Of a stretch of 64,000 bases of DNA, positions 60,285-64,000 are shown in pieces. Numbering within the stretch: position 1 is the first letter of the stretch; each line of letters starts with the position of its first letter. Made by a program: the position numbers and the translations under genes. Below the pieces are notes generated by a model. The model did no database searches. It was not told the origin of the DNA and saw only the letters and a program-made list of their open reading frames with translations. This DNA is from Exiguobacterium profundum (lineage in GTDB: Bacteria > Bacillota > Bacilli > Exiguobacteriales > Exiguobacteriaceae), in NCBI RefSeq assembly GCF_001909285.1, contig NZ_MRSV01000001.1, positions 2,312,556-2,376,555 of the forward strand, written 5' to 3'.

Positions 60285-60308
60285 AAAAAGGCAACTTCCG
60301 TTGCCTTT
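60285..60308 (-). terminator. Terminator of minC-minD
   Basis: AAAGGCAAC / GTTGCCTTT, a perfect nine-pair stem with a 4-base loop that includes part of the minD stop, followed by TTTC. Confidence 0.85.
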
Positions 60309-61164
60309 ACGCTTTTTTCATTCCAAATTTCATCATGAGTCGTGCCCAGAAGCCGACCGGTGCCGTCTCCGTCTGAATCGACATGAGCGGGACCGATTCG
60401 CCAAGAATACGGCGCGTGATGTTCCGGTACGCCTGCCCGGCATAGTTATCCGGATTCATCGTGACCGGGACACCGCGGTTCGCGGCTGCGATGACTTCCT
60501 CATCGTCGATGACGACACCGAGTAAGTCGATCGACAGGATGCGCATGATGTCATCGATGTCGAGCATGTCGCCCGATTCGACGAGATGATTCTTGACTCG
60601 GTTGACAATCAGTTTAGGCGCATCGATATGTTCCGCTTGTTCGAGCATCCCGATGATTCGGTCTGCATCTTGAACCGCCGCCTTTTCAGGTGTCGTGACG
60701 ACGATCGCCTCATCCGCACCGGCAATCGCGTTCATGAACCCTTGCTCGATTCCAGCAGGACAGTCAATCAAGACGAAATCATATTCCGTCTTCAACTGGT
60801 CAACGATTTCCTTCACTTGTTCAGGATTCACTGACGTCTTGTCTTTCGACTGTGCGGCCGGGAGTAAATACATCTCCTCGAAGCGTTTATCGCGGACGAG
60901 CGCCTGATTCAACTTACATTGACCCATGATGACATCGACAAGGTTATAAATGCTCCGGTTGTCGAGACCGAGAATGATATCGAGGTTACGCAACCCGATA
61001 TCTGTATCGACGAGACAGACCGAGTGTCCAGACAAGGCGAGCCCCGTCCCGATGTTGGCGGTCGTCGTTGTCTTGCCGACGCCCCCTTTTCCTGATGTCA
61101 CGACGATGGCTCTGCCGTTTTTAACTTCTTTTTCTGTATGTACAGGCTCCACTACTTGCTCCAT
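60307..61164 (-). CDS. minD: Septum site-determining ATPase MinD
   Basis: A ParA-type ATPase that recruits MinC to the membrane and prevents division at the poles. The 285 residues have the deviant Walker A GKGGVGKTT, DTDIGLRNLD, VLIDCPAG and a C-terminal amphipathic membrane-targeting helix (FWARLMMKFGMKKA). A leader of about 18 residues precedes the usual start. ATG at 61164, eight bases after AGAGGG. It follows minC by five bases. Confidence 0.96.
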   Translation of the reverse strand: MEQVVEPVHTEKEVKNGRAIVVTSGKGGVGKTTTTANIGTGLALSGHSVCLVDTDIGLRNLDIILGLDNRSIYNLVDVIMGQCKLNQALVRDKRFEEMYLLPAAQSKDKTSVNPEQVKEIVDQLKTEYDFVLIDCPAGIEQGFMNAIAGADEAIVVTTPEKAAVQDADRIIGMLEQAEHIDAPKLIVNRVKNHLVESGDMLDIDDIMRILSIDLLGVVIDDEEVIAAANRGVPVTMNPDNYAGQAYRNITRRILGESVPLMSIQTETAPVGFWARLMMKFGMKKA

Positions 61165-61169
61165 TCCAC

Positions 61170-61841
61170 TCACCCTCTCTGTAATTCCATTGCATATGCG
61201 TCTTTCAGACCTGTCATGACGTGGCGGAGACGTGTCATCTCAATCCCATCACTCGTCTGATACGCACAACCCATCTCAATCTCAGGAAGTTCTTCCTCGT
61301 CATCGGCTGTGAGTACATGTTCACCGATTGCTAAAAACTTCGGATGGAGCAGGCTCGCGGTAATGACCGCTTCTTCCCATCCTTCGACACCGGCGCGCAC
61401 ATTTCCTCGTATCGTCCCTAAACAATAAATACTTCCTGTCGCCCGGACCTCTGACCCGGGATTGATATCCCCGATCACGAGCACCGAACCGTCAAACGTC
61501 AACACTTGCCCACTCCGAATCGTCCCGCTGTGATAGTGGAATGTCTTTCTGCCGTACGTCGCTTTCGCTTCTTCTGTCAACATGACATCGCTCGACAAGT
61601 CTTCAATATAAAAAACGCCATGACGAGCGACGACCTCACGAATTTGACGTGACAGCTCCTCGTCAATATAACGAGTACCCGCGTGCAACTTCAGGGCAAT
61701 CTTTCCGGACGGCGGCTCCATTTCTTGTAATGTCGCTTCTAAGTCCGTAAGCACCTCGTCGATGCCACTCTTCGGATTGAAGTGAATGGCAATGCCGTTG
61801 CGATGTCCTTTAATCGTAATGTGTCGTTTACGCTCCATCAT
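61170..61841 (-). CDS. minC: Septum formation inhibitor MinC
   Basis: Blocks FtsZ rings away from midcell. The 223 residues have an N-terminal FtsZ-binding domain (MERKRHITIKGHRNGIAIHF) and a C-terminal beta-helix with stacked GSEVRATGSIYCLGTIRGNV repeats, which dimerises and binds MinD. Two adjacent ATG codons fit (61841 and 61838), five and eight bases after AGAGGG. It lies between mreD and minD, the mreBCD-minCD order of Bacilli. Confidence 0.95.
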   Translation of the reverse strand: MMERKRHITIKGHRNGIAIHFNPKSGIDEVLTDLEATLQEMEPPSGKIALKLHAGTRYIDEELSRQIREVVARHGVFYIEDLSSDVMLTEEAKATYGRKTFHYHSGTIRSGQVLTFDGSVLVIGDINPGSEVRATGSIYCLGTIRGNVRAGVEGWEEAVITASLLHPKFLAIGEHVLTADDEEELPEIEMGCAYQTSDGIEMTRLRHVMTGLKDAYAMELQRG

Positions 61842-61843
61842 GG

Positions 61844-62347
61844 CTACCCTCTTTTCGCAACAGGGCGTGTCGTCACATAACGCGTCATCGGATAATAAAG
61901 AATCACGATGGCGATGGCATTGACGAGCATCGTCCCTGGAATCTGTTCAACCAATAGTGTTTGAATCGTCATCAACGTCCCACCAATCGCCGCCATGATC
62001 CCGTAAATCGCAAAGGTGAAAACGAGAATCATAAACGTGAACGTAATGGTGACGGAGAAGAAGTTCTCACCTATATATTTTAACACGAAGCTGGCTAAGA
62101 GAGGAATGAGTGAAAAAGTAAATACATAGATTCCAATCAGGTCGGTGTAGACGATATCATACAGCAGTCCGAATACAAGCCCAAACCCGAGTGCCGTCTC
62201 CCATCGACCGTACAGACTGACAAACATCAACCCGATCAACGTCAACAAAAGAAACGGCGTGGCGTAGTGCCAAGAAAAAATCGATGCCCATGTTCCTTCA
62301 ATAAGAAAAAGGAGGAACAGGGCGATGAACACTTTCATGTTACTCAC
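61844..62347 (-). CDS. mreD: Rod shape-determining protein MreD
   Basis: A 167-residue integral membrane protein of the rod complex with five to six hydrophobic segments (FIALFLLFLIEGTWASIFSW, YATPFLLLTLIGLMFVSLYG, LIGIYVFTFSLIPLLASFVL). The GTG at 62347, six bases after GGAGGAG, overlaps the mreC end by eight bases; an ATG three codons later is the alternative. It is part of mreB-mreC-mreD-minC-minD. Confidence 0.94.
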   Translation of the reverse strand: MSNMKVFIALFLLFLIEGTWASIFSWHYATPFLLLTLIGLMFVSLYGRWETALGFGLVFGLLYDIVYTDLIGIYVFTFSLIPLLASFVLKYIGENFFSVTITFTFMILVFTFAIYGIMAAIGGTLMTIQTLLVEQIPGTMLVNAIAIVILYYPMTRYVTTRPVAKRG

Positions 62348-63230
62348 CCGCTGCTCCTCCTTCCTCGGGACCCGTTAAAAACGGTTCGTCTAGTGTCCGA
62401 TCAATCACGTACATTTGTGAGAACTCATTGAAGTCGGCCTCCGGTTTAATCCGGGCGACTTGTGAGACGCCATATTCATCCGTCTCGATCGATTCGATCG
62501 TACCGATGACGAGTCCAGCCGGATAACGTCCACCGAGTCCGGACGTCGATACGATTTCTCCTTCTTTCAGCTTGACGCTATTCGATACTTTCGTGAAGAA
62601 CAATTCATTCGTCTCCGTGTCGAATCCGTCAACCGTCCCATACGTCGGTTTGCCGTCCGCATCTTTGACCACTGCCGAGACGTTGTTCGTCCGGTTGTTG
62701 TCGCTGAGCAGTTGAACTTGCGACGTATAGGCACTCGTCTGAATGACACGACCGACCATCCCGCTCGCTGCGGTCACGGCCATGCCCTTTTCAACGCCGC
62801 GTTCTGAACCGACGTTGATGGTGACGTAGCGTTGCCAATCGTTCGGTGTCCGACCGATGACCTCCGCCGGAATGAGGTCGAAGTCACGTAACGACTCGTC
62901 TCTTGCTTCGACCATCTTTCGAAGCTCCTCATTCTCACGGCGCAAATCATCCGCTTCAACCGATACCTCGGCGTACTTCGCCAAATGTTCTTTCAGCTGG
63001 CGGTTCTCTTCGTAGATATCGCGGACATCTGAGATGGACGAGACCGTTGAGTCCATCCACCCGATTGGTACCGCGAACACTCGCTGGAACGTGCCGACCA
63101 CATCACGCGTGACATCTTGGTACCAGGCTGATTCCGATCGTCCTCGAATCGAAACACCTAAAATGACGAAAAACAAGATCAGTACAATTAGCGTGATGAT
63201 GAGCTTTTTATTACGTACGAATCGGCTCAT
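62340..63230 (-). CDS. mreC: Rod shape-determining protein MreC
   Basis: A 296-residue bitopic membrane protein of the elongasome. It has a short cytoplasmic start, a membrane segment (LIITLIVLILFFVILGVSIR), a coiled coil with Glu/Arg-rich heptads (EVSVEADDLRRENEELRKMV), then two beta-barrel domains (GMAVTAASGMVGRVIQTSAY). GAGGTG is seven bases before the ATG. It lies 13 bases after mreB. Confidence 0.96.
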   Translation of the reverse strand: MSRFVRNKKLIITLIVLILFFVILGVSIRGRSESAWYQDVTRDVVGTFQRVFAVPIGWMDSTVSSISDVRDIYEENRQLKEHLAKYAEVSVEADDLRRENEELRKMVEARDESLRDFDLIPAEVIGRTPNDWQRYVTINVGSERGVEKGMAVTAASGMVGRVIQTSAYTSQVQLLSDNNRTNNVSAVVKDADGKPTYGTVDGFDTETNELFFTKVSNSVKLKEGEIVSTSGLGGRYPAGLVIGTIESIETDEYGVSQVARIKPEADFNEFSQMYVIDRTLDEPFLTGPEEGGAAGE

Positions 63231-63243
63231 CGTGTCTCACCTC

Positions 63244-64000
63244 TCATCGACGTGACGAGATGCCTGATTTCGAACGGAGGACGTCCATCATTTCAAGAGA
63301 TTTTCCAGTCCCGACCGCTACGCAGTCGAGTGGCTCATCCGCAACGAGTGTCGGGATGTGTGTCTCGTCTGAGATCACGTCGTCCAAGTTTTTGAGGAGG
63401 GCGCCGCCGCCAGTCAAGACGATTCCGCGGTCCATAACGTCAGCCGCAAGTTCTGGAGGAGTTTGCTCAAGCGTTTGCTTGACCCCTGCTAAAATCGCTT
63501 CGACTGTATCAGAAAGAGCTTCACACACTTCTGCAGACGTGACTTCGATTTGTTTTGGAAGTCCTGTTACGAGGTCGCGACCACGGATTTCCATCTTCTC
63601 CGCTTCGTTCGATGCATCAATGCGCGCCGAACCGACTTCCATTTTGAGCGTCTCAGATGTACGCTCCCCGATCATGAGGTTGTACTTGTTCTTGATGTAA
63701 CGAATAATGGCATCATCCATTTCGTCACCACCGACACGAATCGATTGGCTTGTCACGATGCCGCCGAGTGAGATCACTGCGACTTCGGTCGTACCGCCAC
63801 CGATATCGACGACCATCGAGCCAGTCGGTTCCCAAACTGGGAGGCCTGCACCGATTGCTGCCGCGAACGGTTCTTCGATTGTGTATGCTTCACGAGCGCC
63901 TGCTTGTTTCGCAGCGTCTTCCACGGCACGTTTTTCAACAGACGTGATACCGCTTGGGACACAAATCATGACGTTCGTCTTCGATGAGAACAAACCGCCT
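63244..64000 (-). CDS. mreB: Cell shape-determining actin homologue MreB, partial
   Basis: The C-terminal 252 codons; about 90 residues of the N-terminus lie beyond the right edge of the window. It keeps the actin-fold phosphate-2 loop [13 protein letters not shown], the [19 protein letters not shown] stretch and the adenosine loop [14 protein letters not shown]. MreB filaments guide lateral wall synthesis together with MreC, MreD and RodA. Its position just before mreC, not near spoIIID, argues for MreB rather than its paralogue Mbl. Confidence 0.96.
   Translation of the reverse strand, partial: GGLFSSKTNVMICVPSGITSVEKRAVEDAAKQAGAREAYTIEEPFAAAIGAGLPVWEPTGSMVVDIGGGTTEVAVISLGGIVTSQSIRVGGDEMDDAIIRYIKNKYNLMIGERTSETLKMEVGSARIDASNEAEKMEIRGRDLVTGLPKQIEVTSAEVCEALSDTVEAILAGVKQTLEQTPPELAADVMDRGIVLTGGGALLKNLDDVISDETHIPTLVADEPLDCVAVGTGKSLEMMDVLRSKSGISSRR

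Overview
The window looks like a chromosomal backbone segment of a low-to-mid GC Firmicute of the order Bacillales. The gene order follows the Bacillus subtilis stretch mreB-minCD-rplU-obg-nad-ruvAB-secDF-recJ-relA-hisS/aspS-rarA-mnmA-alaS-mltG-udk-greA-mtnN, while every sporulation gene that B. subtilis carries in these intervals (spoIVFA/FB, safA, coxA, bofC, spoVB) is absent. With separate secD and secF genes and roughly balanced base composition, a non-sporulating genus such as Exiguobacterium is the best guess. That is an inference from synteny, not a proven identification. No prophage, insertion sequence, CRISPR array, rRNA or tRNA gene was seen.

Layout from left to right. Positions 1-5.7 kb: two oligopeptide-binding proteins, then a FapR-controlled fabH-fabF pair and mtnN. 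Positions 5.7-15.1 kb: a long leftward run of housekeeping genes (greA, udk, trmR, mltG, yrzB, ruvX, yrzL, alaS with an alanine T-box leader, recD2). Positions 15.1-22 kb: an unusual membrane protein with a C-terminal 12-residue repeat, a VOC protein, a TPR protein, the thiouridine/sulfur genes mnmA-cysteine desulfurase-cymR, divergent rarA, and tcdA. Positions 22.1-28.2 kb: 6S RNA and the accessory part of the window (Cry-DASH photolyase, a 36-residue basic protein, a YczE-like membrane protein, an alcohol dehydrogenase-like protein, an ABC exporter, a HesB-like protein and a small membrane protein). Positions 28.2-39.6 kb: aspS-hisS with a T-box leader, dtd-relA, apt, recJ, secF-secD. Positions 39.7-43.8 kb: zupT, a chemoreceptor with a CcpA-type site, and a flavoprotein behind a near-perfect Zur box. 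Positions 43.8-48 kb: yajC-tgt-queA-ruvB-ruvA. Positions 48-53.1 kb: nadB-nadC-nadA divergent from a NifS-like gene and niaR. Positions 53.2-56 kb: DedA, a NIPSNAP-Nudix fusion and a CBS-domain membrane protein. Positions 56-64 kb: obg, a Spo0B-like gene, rpmA-prp-rplU, an RNase E/G, minD-minC, mreD-mreC and a partial mreB.

The genes work together mainly in translation quality and tRNA modification (alaS, aspS, hisS, dtd, mnmA, trmR, tcdA, tgt, queA), recombination and repair (ruvAB, ruvX, recD2, recJ, rarA, photolyase), envelope growth and division (mreBCD, minCD, mltG, fabHF), protein export (secD, secF, yajC) and NAD synthesis. Regulation readable in the DNA includes a FapR operator, two T-boxes, 6S RNA, a Zur box, a cre-like site, a LexA-like box and many hairpin terminators. 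I found no clear candidate for a wholly new biological system. The most interesting leads are the Zur-box flavoprotein, the repeat-tailed membrane protein, the NIPSNAP-Nudix fusion, the Spo0B-like relic in a sporulation-stripped locus, and the 36-residue protein.
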